Positions 34,235 to 46,850 of a stretch of 64,000 nt of DNA are shown in pieces. The notes below the pieces were generated by a model, which searched no databases, was not told where the DNA came from, and saw only the letters and a program-made list of their open reading frames with translations. This stretch comes from Blattamonas nauphoetae (lineage: Eukaryota > Preaxostyla > Oxymonadida), in the NCBI GenBank assembly GCA_033064195.1, contig JARBJD010000035.1, positions 1 through 64,000 on the forward strand, read 5' to 3'. The position numbers and the translations under genes were made by a program. Positions within the stretch are counted from its first letter, which is position 1, and each line of letters opens with the position of its first letter.

Positions 34235-36736
34235 AGCATGTGATCGCTTCTCTTCTTGAGTCATCATTCCAATCATCTCTTGTTTGTCACTGATGGTGTT
34301 TGAATTGACCCCGATCGAGCAGGTCTGTTCAGTAATCCTCCACTTCTCGCGTTGTGTTGATCTCTCGCACAGAGAAAGGCACGGACGACAGAATGCAGGC
34401 AGCGAAGGTGTTCTGATCAGTATCGACTTATCCGTGAAAGGCGACAGTTTTTCCAATCAATCTCGCACGTCAAATCGTTCAGAGGGTGTTGTTTGTCCAA
34501 AACTTGTTGTGAGTGGAGCGAGAGATGCTTCGACGGAGCGAAAGAAGGGCTTGTCGGAAACATCTTGCGGAGAGGATGGTCCGATCATCCGAAAGAATGT
34601 GGATTGGCGAGATCGTCCGAGTCGCGTTTGTCAATCTTGGTGTTCCTCTGACACACCATCCAATCTTCGAAATCACTCAAATTGTCGAAAGAGTTGAAAA
34701 GCGATGAAGAGTGCTATGCCAATCGAGTAGCAGTGGAGATGCACGATGAGTCAAACCAATCCGAAGAGACTACGAGACGAGGACGATTCTCCAGCACACG
34801 TCAGACAGTGTGGACAAGATGGTCCACATCGGTGAGAGCGAATCGGAGGATCTCAATCGAGAAATCGAGGGTGAGCAGAGCGAAAGTGGGATGGTTGTGG
34901 TTGACGGAGCAGTCACATGTTTGATTGTGTCCTTCCCAACAAGTTGTTCCACCATCGACTTCATCACTTTTGGGACAGTTCGGAGGACTCGACTCTGTTG
35001 GAGGGAAGGGAGAGGCAGCCGTTGTGTTGAATGTGTGGATTTCGGACAACAGACGGAACAGAGCGCCGGCAGATCGGATCGAAAGGGGGTGGTTTGTCGA
35101 CGGGTGTTGTCAAGCAGGGCGCCACCTGAGAACGGATGAATGAAGTGGACGGAGCAGAAGCGAAGATACAGTTCGCCACGGAGAGCGTTGATGTGTGCAG
35201 ATGGTCAAATTCTCCTCACGACCAGAAGTCTCCCATTCCATCCATGCTGCCAATCCGACGAGAAGCACGAGTGTCCGATCGGTGCTGACTTGTGTTTCGA
35301 GTTGGTCACCGTCACTTCACTTCCACCCGAACTCCTCACGGCAACCATCATCCGTTCTCATCCTCCATCTTCATCAGCTCACCATTCCCCATCCCCATCG
35401 TCATCGCAGTGCCATCGCAGTGGTACTGTTTCTGGGGTTCGACGAAAACCCATCAAGTCCCACTCTTTTTGTGGTCGCAAGTCATTTCGGCAATGGCACT
35501 TCTGAGAATTCACAGCTGAGCGGGAACAGACGAAACCCATGCAAGTGGAGAATTGGAAACATGCTTCGTTCCTCACAGTCGAAGAGGGAAGGGAGAAGAG
35601 TCCTTCTGAATCGGGAGAGAAGAGATGCTTCGAGAGCGTTGTGGTTGAGGCGATTCGAAACTGGATGTGTCAGTCTCGGTGTCGGGTGCCGAATCGGAGT
35701 GAGAGAGAGACGACGGATGAGAGGGTGGAGTTGGAGTGTTCACCATCCGCATCCGTCTCACCCTCTCCTCCCCTCCACCCACACCCCACTCTCCCCATCG
35801 TCACGCCCTCTCTCCCTTCCTCGACCCTCAACTCGGTTCATCCCACTTCATCACTCTCTCCAATCGTTCGTTCAGGAAGCTGCGATGTGTCTCGCATCGC
35901 CTCATCAATCGGTGTGTTCTGCGCGTTTCCTCACTCTCCACACACCACTTCTTTTACCTCGCTCTCACCATCCATCATCGGCGTCATCAACTTCCCAAAT
36001 GGCTCCGATTCACTCCCATCCGAGTCTAGCTTCCCTTCTGTCAAATCCAACGTCGATGGAGAGACTGCAGGGCTTCGACCTCCCCCTTCCCGACAACCCC
36101 ATCGGAGAGGGAGTCCACGCACGACATCCCTCCCACTTGGACCACCTCGCTCTGGCTGTATCCAATCCATCCCAGCGACACCAGGTTCGTCACGTCGACA
36201 GGAGCTCTCGTTGTGCCTACTCCATCTGCCGACGAGGAGACCCTGTGAACGACGGCGACGAAAAGAACGGCGACGATGGGTTGGAGTGCATCGAAGGCTA
36301 ATTCGACAGTTCGTTCGCTTCCCAGCACATGCACTCCTTGTGCCTCACCTCATCCCATCCGAAGACACTCCACACGACACTCCGTCTCCCGTCCGCTTCT
36401 CCTCCTTCTCCTCTTTCACACTCGCCTCGTCCGATTCGCTCTGAGCCGCAACATTGTTCAGTCTTCTGAGTCTTCGGAGTATGGTTTTTCATCGTTTGTC
36501 AGATCTGTGGGAGACAACGCCGATTGAGAGGGGGAACTTTGGAAATGGCGACTGGAGACTGCCTTTTGAACATCCCACTGAAGATACGTTGCGCTTGGGA
36601 TGTGAATGTTCTGTGAATTGTTGATTCAGGCTATCCAATCAAAATGGGTCGATCAAAACTTGGTAATTTTCGTCGATCCCTGGTTTCTGTGCTGGCTGCG
36701 TCTCCATTTCCACTCCATCCGATCATCAAGTCGATT
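34235..36736. other. unresolved region with strand-biased composition
   Basis: After a diverged second copy of the 29.4-kb repeat (34520-34735), the plus strand from about 35200 to 36450 is rich in C, T and TCATCC-type words. All three frames stay open for long distances (for example 35195-36301), so open length is not evidence here. No family recognised on either strand. An ATG at about 36642 starts a short coding-like run that is cut by the foldback element. Confidence 0.35.
34520..34735 (+). repeat. duplicated coding-like segment (copy 2)
   Basis: Counterpart of 29399-29600, sharing GTGGATTGGnGAGATCGTCC and the segment encoding FEIT. In this copy one frame is open from 34284 to 34697. Confidence 0.55.
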
Positions 36737-37637
36737 GACAGTCAGTCACGGACAAAAGTAAGTGGCCACCCCTTCCTGCATTTATGAACAGATGATTTTT
36801 CACACTTTTTTCGTAAACACTTCACATTCATGAAAGACGGTAATTTTTCAAATATAAAACAAGAATAGTGTGGTGAAGTGGAAATCAAGAGATTTGACTG
36901 ATGTGCCCTGGGAGGCACTTTTGATTGCGGATGTCACAATATGTCTCCTCTTCCAAGAAGAGGAGATGTGACCTGTATAGTCTGTTCCTCCACTGAGAGC
37001 TCTCAACTTCCACTCCTCTCAGAGATACTGGAGGATCCGCGACGAAAAAGTGTGTTTTCTCTCTTCTTCATCCCTCTTCAGCCAGCTTTGTAAAGACATC
37101 AAACTCTCTCTCTGACGATGTTATTAAGTATTCTCACTTTCTCTCAATTGTAATGACCTGCTGTAGAGAACATGAGATTCGCACATTTTCTCCCACATTT
37201 TTTCACACCAAAACTGTCAGCTTTCAATCGAACAAGGACAGAATAAGCATTCTGACGACAAGTTAAAGAGGTTGGAAGAGTTGCACGGATGTCAGAAGAG
37301 GGATGAAGAAGAGAGAAAACACACTTTTTCGTCGCGGATCCTCCAGTATCTCTGAGAGGAGTGGAAGTTGAGAGCTCTCAGTGGAGGAACAGACTATACA
37401 GGTCACATCTCCTCTTCTTGGAAGAGGAGACATATTGTGACATCCGCAATCAAAAGTGCCTCCCAGGGCACATCAGTCAAATCTCTTGATTTCCACTTCA
37501 CCACACTATTCTTGTTTTATATTTGAAAAATTACCGTCTTTCATGAATGTGAAGTGTTTACGAAAAAAGTGTGAAAAATCATCTGTTCATAAATGCAGGA
37601 AGGGGTGGCCACTTACTTTTGTCCGTGACTGAGTGTC
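36737..37637. mobile_element. foldback element with Tc1/mariner-like ends
   Basis: Two arms of about 338 bp (36742-37079 and 37294-37632) are reverse complements with essentially no differences that I could find, around a 214-bp loop without similarity between its halves. The tips read CAGTCACGGACAAAAGTAAG, close to Tc1/mariner ends. No coding capacity, and no clear TA duplication at the borders. A shorter palindrome lies inside each arm (CTCCTCTTCCAAGAAGAGGAG near 36955). Almost perfect arm identity means recent origin or ongoing homogenisation. Confidence 0.8.
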
Positions 37638-37874
37638 CAGAGAGGGACAAAAAGCAATCCTGCTGAATATTACACCAATCGATAAATGTTGGATGGACGT
37701 TGTGTTTCACTGCAAGAGAGGTTGTATTTTGGCCATTGCCTCAGCGATATTCTGTCTGTTTTGGTTGTCAATTGAGTTCAATGTTGTAGGATTAAGAAGA
37801 AGGACTTCAATGATCGATCGTTGATTCACAAACATAGCTGCAGTAAAAAGTCTATAATCATCTTGGAACTGACC

Positions 37875-38079
37875 ATGGACGAGGATTCATTCTCAAAGAG
37901 CTCATTCAGCAGGGATCGATCTTCACAGTTGAGAGATGGTCAGGCGATTCAAGACCTTGTGAATATGTGGTTGTCTGATGTACATCATCCAGCTGACTGG
38001 AAAAATTTCGATGATAGGGATGAATATTTGTGGATGGAACAAGAGTTTGATCGGACCATTGATTGCACATTGTTGTTGA
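37875..38079 (+). other. coding-like stretch upstream of the kinase gene
   Basis: The frame from ATG 37875 reads MDEDSFSKSSFSRDRSSQ and a following acidic, tryptophan-containing segment (WKNFDDRDEYLWMEQEF), with protein-like composition. It runs in a different frame from the kinase start at 38080 and overlaps it. It may be an upstream exon, an upstream open frame or a remnant. Confidence 0.25.
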
Positions 38080-40121
38080 ATGACAGCCAAACCAAAGGCT
38101 CAGAGACAGTTCCAAGTGAAAGTTCCCGAACCATGTGTGCCTCTTCCCTCTCTCTCTGTCTCACTTTTCCTCATCCTACTGATCGTCACCATCAAATGTT
38201 TCATCCCTCTTTCTCCATCTGATCTCAACTTTTCAGACTCTTTTCTTCGGAAATTGGGGCAAGGACGATTCGGGTCAGTGTATGAAGTATCGAAAAGTGA
38301 ATCGGATGAACACTTTGCGATGAAGGTGCTGCCGTTCACATCGGAAGTTGATTTCAACAAGAACGAACATGAAATCGCGAAACTGCAAAACAACCAACAC
38401 CGGAATGTGGTTGGATTTGTGGAAGTGATTGTGGAAGGGAATGCGCACTCTGTGGTTCTGGAGCTGTGCTCGTGTTCTTTGGCTGATCGGATTTCGGAAT
38501 CGCGAAAGCTGGGAACGACAATGGATCGCGTGGTATTGTTTTCTTCTCGCTCTTCATGTTGTGTTCTTCCGATTCTTCATTGCCTGCTTGTTGTTGTTAT
38601 TTTTGGTGTTTTTGTTATTCAGACAGTGTTCCGAATTGTGTCAGATGTGTTGGCTGGGCTGGGGTTTCTGCACTCTCGAAATGAGGTGTATGGCGATCTG
38701 AAGCCATCGAATATTCTGATTGGTGGTGATGGCCGAGCAAAGTTGGGTATGTTGTGATTGATTTGATTGTTCTCATTGTATTTCTTCTCTTTTTCTGATT
38801 TGTGGTGATTTGTTGTGATTTGTTGTTTCAGGAGACTTTGGAGGAGTGGTTGGAGTTGGAACAGTGAAGACGTCGAATTCGGCGGAGTGTGGGACGATGC
38901 AGTTCTGGGCGCCAGAAATGTTTGCTGTTGGAGGGAATGGAGGAAGTGTGTCGCAGGCAGGAGACATGTGGGCGTTTGGGCTGATTGTATTGGAGTTGCT
39001 GACAGGGCAGGAATGGATTTCGGGATTGAATTCCGTGGAGATCGCAGAAAGTGTGAAGGCATTTGATGTTCAGGCAGTGTGCCAGAAAGCGAAGATCCCA
39101 AAATCTCTTGAACCTGTGCTGTGTCTTCTTCTGAGCAAAGTGTGTTTTTCAGTGATCTCTTCTCTCTATGATTGTTTCCCCATCTTCCCTTCATTGATTA
39201 GAATCCTCAGGAACGACTGCCTTCTGCAGAGCTGATCCGGTCTGGTCGATTGATGAAGATTTTGGGAGAGGAAACACCGCTCTCGCAGTTCATCCGCGAA
39301 GAACTCGACACCACGAAGAAGACCGTTGACCAACTCCTCGAACAGCTCAGCGAATCGGAAAGGAAGAATGAGCAACTCGAAAAGGAGAAGGCAGAGTGGA
39401 TGGAGGAAAAGAAACAGATACAACAGGAGAACGAGCAGCTGCGAAGTGAGTTAGCGAGCAAGACACAGAAACTGGAGCACGTTCGCCGAGCAGAAGGGCT
39501 GAAACAGACGATCCAGCAGATGAAGACTGAAGTGGCCAGAAAGAAACCAATTCTCGCTTCTGATGTCATCGTCGCGTTCAGTCCGAAACACTTCAGAGTG
39601 TTTGGATCAACAGTCGCACAAATCAATTCTGACCAAAGTTGGGCTGGTTGTTTCACAAAACCTGTCTCGAAAGGCATTCATCGACTGTCCATCAGAAATG
39701 CTGGATCAGATGGACTCAGTTTGTCACTCCTCCATTCATCATCTTCCTTCTTTCAGTGATTGGTGTGCTTGACGCTGCCGAGTATCCAAAACATCTCACA
39801 TCGGCTGTTTTTCATTCACCAAAAGCAGCGATGATGAACAACTGGAATGGATCTCTCTTTTCGGTTGGTGATGGCTTTGCTCAGAACACTCCACCTCCGA
39901 TCGGGCAGGAGTGGTCGGCGGAGGCTGATTTGGAGAAGAGGACACTCCACTTCTTCATCGACGGTGTCCAACAGCCACACCACTTCATCAACATTTCTGT
40001 CCCTCTCGTCTTCGCCATCGATGCCTACTCCAAAGATGTTCCGATTGAGATTACTTTTTGGGGAGAGTTGAAGAATTCAAGTGTGACATTTGAAGGAACT
40101 GGACACAATTTGAAAAGATAA
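38080..40121 (+). CDS. protein kinase with coiled coil and SPRY-like domain
   Basis: Six exons join(38080..38134,38237..38532,38623..38746,38832..39139,39202..39718,39757..40121), 554 residues; introns 102, 90, 85, 62 and 38 nt. Kinase domain about 20-280: GQGRFGSVYE loop at 26-35, Lys48 in FAMKVLPF, Asp142 in YGDLKPSN (YGD in place of HRD), DFG at 160-162, then APEM and GDMWAFGLIVLE. Coiled coil about 300-375 (LEKEKAEWMEEKKQIQQEN). SPRY-like domain about 380-554 (VIVAFSPKHFRVFGS, SWAGCFTKPVSKGIHRLSI, EITFWGE). Exons 1-4 match the kinase at 3.2-4.8 kb. The coiled coil and SPRY match the kinase-less genes at 33 and 48 kb, so the gene is a modular composite. Likely a signalling kinase with a protein-recognition tail. 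Confidence 0.87.
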
Positions 40122-40384
40122 TCCCTTTCCTTTCTTCAGATTTATTTCTTCAATCATTCCACAATCACCATCATTGTTTGTTGAACAATGGCGTTTGTGA
40201 TGGAATCTGAATCGAAGTGCATCTCGCTTCTTGAAAAGTGAGGAGGAGAGAGTTGGTGGAAGTGGATGGATGCTCAGCTGAGCGAGTCGAACCCATCAAA
40301 TCACACAAAGCAGAGACCTACTTGATTCACGCAACGGATTTCACGATAAGGCACATAAAAAGGGGAAAATCCAGAAATGATCGG
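40122..40384. other. convergent intergenic spacer
   Basis: 263 bp between the stop codons of the kinase gene and pms2. It should contain both 3' ends; no gene seen. Confidence 0.5.
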
Positions 40385-43300
40385 TTATGGCGTCGCAATC
40401 CATCCAAATCGCAATTCCGGGTGTCCCAAAATAGACTCGTCAAACAACAGCTGCACAGTCGGTCGGCCATGCGGGCACGACCACGGAGCGTCCAGCGTCG
40501 AAAGATGCGCAAGCACAGCATGCATCGTGTTCTCGTCCAGCGTGTCACCAACCATGATTGACGACCGGCACGCTCGAGACGCCATCTTCCACCGAACACG
40601 AGACGGTCGGTGCAGTTCGTTCGGAGAATCACGAAGCAGCGACACCAGTTCCAGGATTTCAGCTTTCCCCAACAAAGTGTCCCCCACTGACATCGCTGGC
40701 ACTTTCGTCACCACCACCACAAACCCAGACCCAAACCCAAACCCCCTTCCGTCCGATTCTCCCATTTCAGCATAGTTCGCACCAGCCACGCCATCCATCC
40801 TTGATTCGGTGTGGTCGTCTTCTGATTCAGAGTCGTCTCTCTCCATTTCACAATCTCCCTCGTTTTCGTCGGATCGTTCTCGTTCGTCTCTTTTCGGTTC
40901 CATCTCGATCGCTTCCTCTCGTCCTCGCCTTCTCTGCTCCACACGCACTTCAAACCCGTTCTGTCGGAAGCACTCCGCGTTCCCTTCCACCAACACTGCC
41001 TCGTCGGCCGCGATTGGGATCACCAGCGGAGAGAGAAGCGGTTGGCGGGAGATGCTGAGAGAGGAGAGCAGTCGCTCGAAGTTGTACTTCTCGTCGGCTG
41101 CATGCTGGTCGATGATGAACACTGCGAAGGAGAAAAGAGATGGAAGGAAGGAGGAAGGATGAAGAAGGATGAAGGAGGAACGAGGAATAATGAAGGAGAA
41201 AAAGAAAGCACAAAGACGATGAAGGAAGAATTGGAGAAAACAGAGATGGAAGGAATTGAGAGATATCATAAGGACAGCATACCTTTCGAGTTTCCTCTAT
41301 CAGCTTCGTCGTTCGTCGCCACGATGAACGACTTGTTGAACTGCCCGATCACTCGCAGCTTCCACAGCTCGCTCTGCTTCAGAACTGACGGTTTCGCGTG
41401 CATCTTGTTGTCTTCGATATTCGTGCAATCGAATGGTTGGGGTGATTCGGAGTGTTCTTCGTGAACGGTTCGGGAGTCATCAGGAAATGGAATCGGATCA
41501 GAGGTTTTGGGGTGAAGAGATGTGAGTTGATGGAGAGCGATTTTGAGAGGGAGTGTGGTGGACGAGATTGAACGAGACGAAAAAGTGAGTGGGTCGGACG
41601 AGATGATGGCGGAGAGGGGAATCGCATTTTCGAGAAGGGAGGGCATCGTCAGTTGGGGTGCGTGAGGAGTCACAGAAAAGCGAGGGGGTATTGATGTCAC
41701 ATTGCTTTTCACTGATGACAGTTTCGAGATGTTGATTGGCGACGATAGGCGGTTGAGATTCGACGACAATGTTGGAAGTGACGCAGATCCACGAGTGTTG
41801 GGAAATGAGAGTTGAGTGTGGGATGGAGTTGGAGGAGGGAATTCTTGAAACGGAGTTGAATCAGAATTGTCGACTTTTGGTTGTGAAGTTGGTGGAGATT
41901 GGAGAGAGTGCTGTTCTTCCAGCAGTTGCGAAGCATTCACTTCGGGATCGAACAACAAATCATCCAGATCTCCATCAATCAACAGTTGTGGTGAATTGGG
42001 ATGGCTTTGCGAAATATTGCTTTCATCAATCAGCGGTGAGGAGGGATCGAGTTTGTTTTGGGATGGATGGAATGGAAAAGCTAGTGTTGAGCTATCTCTG
42101 ACAAAATCTCTGTCAAGAGATTGTGATTCCTCTTTTGGAGTCATCTTCGTTGGGATCAGAGACTCGTCTTCCCAGAAATCCTTCATTTCATCGATTTCAC
42201 TCGTCGAGTGTGGAGTATCCTTGACTGCGAAAAATTGTTCAATCGATCGACTTTGTCGGAGACGTGGGGAGACCAGTGGCGATTGGAACTCCACTTCCTT
42301 CTCCGAATACAGACTTTTCAGAGCGTCGCGAAGTGAAGACACAATCTCCTTTTCGTTGTGAAGTAACATTTTCCGTTTGTCCACTGTCACGTTCACATCA
42401 AGTTCCGTCTGCGGAATCGTCATGTGTAGAACGAAGAAGGGATGCGATTTTGGCTGAACGGCACAGAATTCCTCAAACACTGTCTTCTGCAGTCGTGGAA
42501 GATCAACCGGATGTGTGTTGATGAAAAACAGTTGTTTGGGAGCGATTGGTAAGTTTTCTGTTGGGAGTGACGAGAACCCATGGAAACTGAGAACAAATCA
42601 GAGAGATGAAAAGTACTCGGAATGGACAGACCTTGTGGATCCAATTGTGTGTTTGAACTCATGCAAGAATGGTTGGATATCGATTCCAAAAACCGAGACT
42701 ATCGCATTTAGGGGATTTGTTGAGGTTGGGGAGGATAAAACAGTCTGTTGTGATGGAACAGATTGGCGCTTTTTGCCCTTATTTCCTTCTATAAGGACCA
42801 ATTTAAAGCCAATGCCGCATCCACATATGCCATAATTCTGCATAGTCGTCAGAACATGTCCATATTCTCGCTTAATGTTTCGCTGGAGTTCGGCCAATCT
42901 TACAGGCATGGTATTGAACAGTTGAGAAACTATCACAGTCGTTCCAATCTACAGCAGAAACTACAAGGGGAAATCTTGGCGTACCTCGCGTGCAATTTTG
43001 GTCTTGCTCAAAATGGTTCCATTATGGTCGAACTTAATTGAAGTCCCGAAACTCGATTTTCTATGTCTTGTCACGACAGAAATTTCTGAAACAGCGCACA
43101 ACGACGAGAGAGCCTAAGAGGAAGAGGTGGAGATTGGTGTGATATTTGTGAAAAATCGTTTTCAGGAGATTGAATTTTTGAAAATTGATGATCAGACCTC
43201 CCCCCTGAACCCAAATGTCGAGAGGTTTTCGAAATCTGAAAAAGAGTGTAACTTGCTAGTGGCATGCTTAGTCCCCAATAAATCGAAGTTTTCTTCAGAT

Positions 43301-43488
43301 ATACCATGCCCATCATCCACAACCTGGATTTCTGTCAAACCAAAGTCTTTTAGCAATACTGAGATATAGGAGGCCTCTGCATCGATGCTATTTTCAACAA
43401 GTTCTTTCACCACTGACCGGAGTGAGGTGATAACTTGGCCAGAGCAGATTCGATGTACATCAGAATCTGCAATTTGGCGGATGCTCAT
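40385..43488 (-). CDS. PMS2: MutL homologue PMS2, mismatch-repair endonuclease
   Basis: Five exons complement(join(40385..41121,41283..42586,42632..42948,42985..43113,43198..43488)), 925 residues; introns 84, 36, 45 and 161 nt, all needed to keep frame. The N-terminal GHKL ATPase has ELVENSIDA (Glu29, Asn33), DDGHGI, GTKHATSK and GFRGEALSS. The transducer region has TVIVSQLFNTMPVR and the TPDKR-like TVDKRKML. A long Ser/Pro-rich linker (about 360-660) follows. The C-terminal domain has the metal-binding DQHAADEKYNFE (from Asp685), ACRSSIMVG and CPHGRPT, the signatures of the PMS2/MutL-alpha nicking endonuclease. It should pair with MLH1 in nuclear mismatch repair. Exon 5 has an extra acidic/basic insert (RDERERSDENEGD) typical of divergent protist copies. 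A 116-bp part of exon 5 is duplicated around the DIRS-like element. Confidence 0.93.
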
Positions 43489-44247
43489 GATGAAGGTCGG
43501 ATCACGATCACAAGACTGGAATCAGTTCCGAGGCTAATTTCTTGAAAGGAGTGTTAAATGAACAGCAGGAAGCGAAATGAAAGGATAAATTGAAGATATC
43601 TATCTTTCTTCGCACGAACAAGGCTCAGATAAAAAATGGAGAAAAATGTGTGATTGAGAAAATTGCAGTTGAAATATAATAGGAAAAATGAAGAATTCAT
43701 TGACAAATTCATCGAGTGGAATCTGTCTACCATCAATTAGGATGAGTATGAGCAAGGTCGTTACCTGAAATCCTGGGGAGAGCGAATCTTTCTTAATGGG
43801 GCTGAAATATCAGCCTGTAGGATGATATATGGTTACAGCGCAGAAAATATGGCGATAGGATCGATGAAGCTCGTTGAATAGCAGCTATGAGATAGAAGAA
43901 CTGAGAATTATCGAAGCGGATTGATGGGGGCAGAAACGGACGCAACTTGTTCATTGAAAACGGAAGGAAAAGTAGCCAGTACCAACAACTGAAATACGGA
44001 GCGAGAAGGCAATCATAACAGGAAGGCTCATGATCGACGAGGAACGAAGAAAAACGTGGAATAGAGGCAATAAAGAAAGAGAGTATAAAAAAGCATCATA
44101 ATTGCTATTTAATGGAAAAATCCTGAGATTTGAACTGGAGAAGCATGTGAAACAAGAGAGACAACACGAGGTGCCCTTAATTACAGGTGATTCCCAAATA
44201 AGCGCTTCGAGACTTCCCACCCGAAGCAGTTGAAAATCTAAACTCAA
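43489..44247. promoter_or_regulatory. divergent intergenic region, pms2 and beta-tubulin promoters
   Basis: 759 bp, A-rich, between two divergently transcribed genes. No third gene is supported; an A/T-rich open stretch at 43554-43736 has no protein character. Core promoter elements were not identified. Confidence 0.45.
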
Positions 44248-45719
44248 ATGCGTGAGATCGTTCATATCCAAGCTGGGCAATGCGGGTTTGTCCAGACAAC
44301 ATTCATCATATCATCGATGATTTACTGCGGTTTTGGCAGTATTCATCGCAAAAACCGCCATCTTTTCTTTCAACTGAAATTTCAAAAATTTTCACTCATT
44401 TTCCTCTCACCCTCTATCACAGTAACCAAATCGGTGCCAAATTCTGGGAAGTCATCTCCGACGAGCACGGAGTCGACCCAACTGGTGCATACCATGGAGA
44501 ATCCGAACTCCAACTGGAGCGCATCAATGTCTACTTCAACGAAGCCACCGGTGGCAAGTACGTCCCCCGTGCCGTCCTGGTCGATCTCGAGCCAGGTACC
44601 ATGGACTCTGTGCGTGCTGGTCCATTCGGTCAGCTCTTCCGCCCAGACAACTTCGTCTTCGGTCAAACCGGAGCAGGAAACAACTGGGCCAAGGGTCACT
44701 ACACCGAAGGAGCTGAGCTCATTGACTCTGTCCTTGATGTTGTCCGCAAGGAAGCTGAGGGCTGCGATTGCCTCCAGGGATTCCAAGTCTGCCACTCTCT
44801 CGGAGGAGGCACAGGTGCTGGTATGGGAACCCTTCTCATTGCCAAGATCCGTGAGGAATACCCCGACCGTATGATGTGCACATTCTCCGTTGTGCCATCA
44901 CCAAAGGTGTCTGATACCGTCGTCGAACCATACAACTGCACACTGTCAGTCCATCAGCTCGTTGAGAACTCTGATGAGTCCATGTGCATTGACAACGAAG
45001 CTCTGTACGATATCTGCTTCCGTACCCTCAAGTTGACCACCCCAACTTACGGTGATCTTAACCATCTCGTGTCAACTGTCATGTCCGGAATCACTTGCTG
45101 CCTCCGCTTCCCAGGTCAGCTTAACTCTGATCTCCGCAAGCTGGCTGTCAACTTGGTTCCATTCCCACGTCTCCACTTCTTCATGGTTGGATTCGCTCCA
45201 CTTACCTCCCGTGGCTCTCAGCAATACCGCGCCCTGTCTGTTCCCGAGCTGACCCAGCAAGTGTTCGATGCAAAGAACATGATGGCAGCTTGCGATCCAA
45301 GACACGGCCGCTATCTGACCGCCTCAGTTGTGTTCCGTGGCCGTCTGTCCACCAAGGAAGTCGACGAGCAAATGCTCAATGTCCAGAACAAGAACAGCTC
45401 ATACTTCGTTGAGTGGATCCCCAACAACATCAAATCATCTTGCTGCGATATCCCACCAAAGGGTCTCAAGATGTCAGCCACATTCATCGGCAACTCCACC
45501 TCTATCCAGGAGCTGTTCAAGCGTGTGTCTGAGCAATTCACAGCCATGTTCCGTCGTAAGGCCTACCTTCACTGGTACACTGGAGAGGGTATGGACGAGA
45601 TGGAATTCACTGAAGCCGAATCTAACATGAACGATCTTGTCTCTGAATACCAACAATACCAAGACGCTACTGCTGACGATGAGCAAGAAGAGGAAGAGGG
45701 TGATGAGGAAATGGCTTAA
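44248..45719 (+). CDS. beta-tubulin
   Basis: Two exons join(44248..44285,44423..45719), 444 residues, ending TAA. The 137-nt intron (GTTTGT...CACAG) splits the codon for Gly13 or so, after [13 protein letters not shown] and before NQIGAKFWE; the MREI start is the classic beta-tubulin autoregulation signal. The GTP-binding GGGTGAGMG, the [20 protein letters not shown] region and the acidic [10 protein letters not shown] tail are all present. Length equals the usual 444-450. Forms microtubules with alpha-tubulin. Codon use is more GC-biased at third positions than in neighbouring genes, as expected for high expression. Confidence 0.98.
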
Positions 45720-45959
45720 GTTAACTAATTATTTCGTGAAATTCCTTTTTTAGAAGTTAGTGAGAAGCATTGTAAGGATTTTGGTGAGAACAAACAGAAT
45801 TTTGGGCTTTGATCGTTTTCAAACAAAAATGACGATAGTGTTATGATTTAATTATCTCCGGAAATTACCCTTTTACAAATAAGGAATATGATGTAATGAT
45901 ATCTCGTCGGGAGAGAGGATGACAGACAGAATATGAGATGATCCTGCTCAAATCAAAAT

Positions 45960-46470
45960 TTAGTGGCGAACAAATGTTTTGTTTCTTGGGGAACGTGGGC
46001 AGCCATATGGGTGGTTCCAGACGACGCGGTAGTCGAAAGTGGTTGAGCGGGTGACGTTCATATACTGAAGGCGGCTGCACATCAGATCAATCGTGAAGTT
46101 CCCTGCAGATGCTGACTTCGATGGTGGATAGACAGCACGGAGACCGACCGGAGCGAGTCGAGGGTTGCGGCGGATCAGGCTCAGAATTTCGGTGCCGTTT
46201 GTTGCAAGAGCCCAGCAAAAACTCTCGTCCTCGCCAGAGACTGAATAAGCAGTGGTGTCGTTGGTGTCCAGGGCGCAATGAATTGATGTGTTCACAATCC
46301 CAAAGTAGTTGAAGTAGATGGTCTCTTCTGGAGTGATAATCGAGTATGAGGAGCTGGAGAAATGGATAAGAAGTGCTGGCATACCCGTTCAGAGCAAGGC
46401 TTTCAACTGGAAAGGTGTACTCCCCAATTCTGAGGGCTGACAATGCAGATGTGAAGAGTAATGCGAACAT
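45960..46470 (-). CDS. small secreted MRH-like protein
   Basis: Two exons complement(join(45960..46353,46385..46470)), 159 residues, with a 31-nt intron (GTATGC...CCAG). ATG 46470 starts a signal-peptide-like MFALLFTSALSALR. The mature part has NTSIHCALDTNDTT, ESFCWALATNG, FTIDLMCSR and NHPYGCP: spaced cysteines and a final GC as in mannose-6-phosphate-receptor homology domains. No membrane segment follows, so it is probably lumenal or secreted. The family call rests on cysteine pattern only. Its 3' end faces that of beta-tubulin across 240 bp. Confidence 0.6.
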
Positions 46471-46850
46471 CGACAACTTTGTTGATTGATCGAGACCATT
46501 CTTTGCAAAAGTTGTGAGGTTGGATAAATCATGAGTGTTTCACCTTTATTCATGACGTTACCAAGACGGTTCATAATCACTTCGGAATAATCAACAGAAT
46601 CAGGTGGATAACACGACAGTCATCAAAAGTGAGATTTTTCCGACTCATCAACACTCAGTAAAGTAGTCTCTCACAGAATTCTCTTTCATCAGATGAATAT
46701 CTCGAGTTTCAAACCTCCCGAATCAGACTCCACGAATCTATCGTACAAGCAGAGCTGCAATCACTGTCTCTCTGACGCTGCGCAGACAATGTTCAGAATC
46801 TTTGAAAATCGGGATAAGTTTTCAAATTAAATCCAAATAATGAGGTTTCA

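Noticed and set aside
35195-36301. A 368-residue gene on the plus strand
   Set aside because: All frames are open here because of base skew; no domain, no sensible splice pattern and no paralogue in the window.
36737-37637. Autonomous Tc1/mariner transposon
   Set aside because: The loop has no transposase sequence and no TA duplication is visible at the borders.
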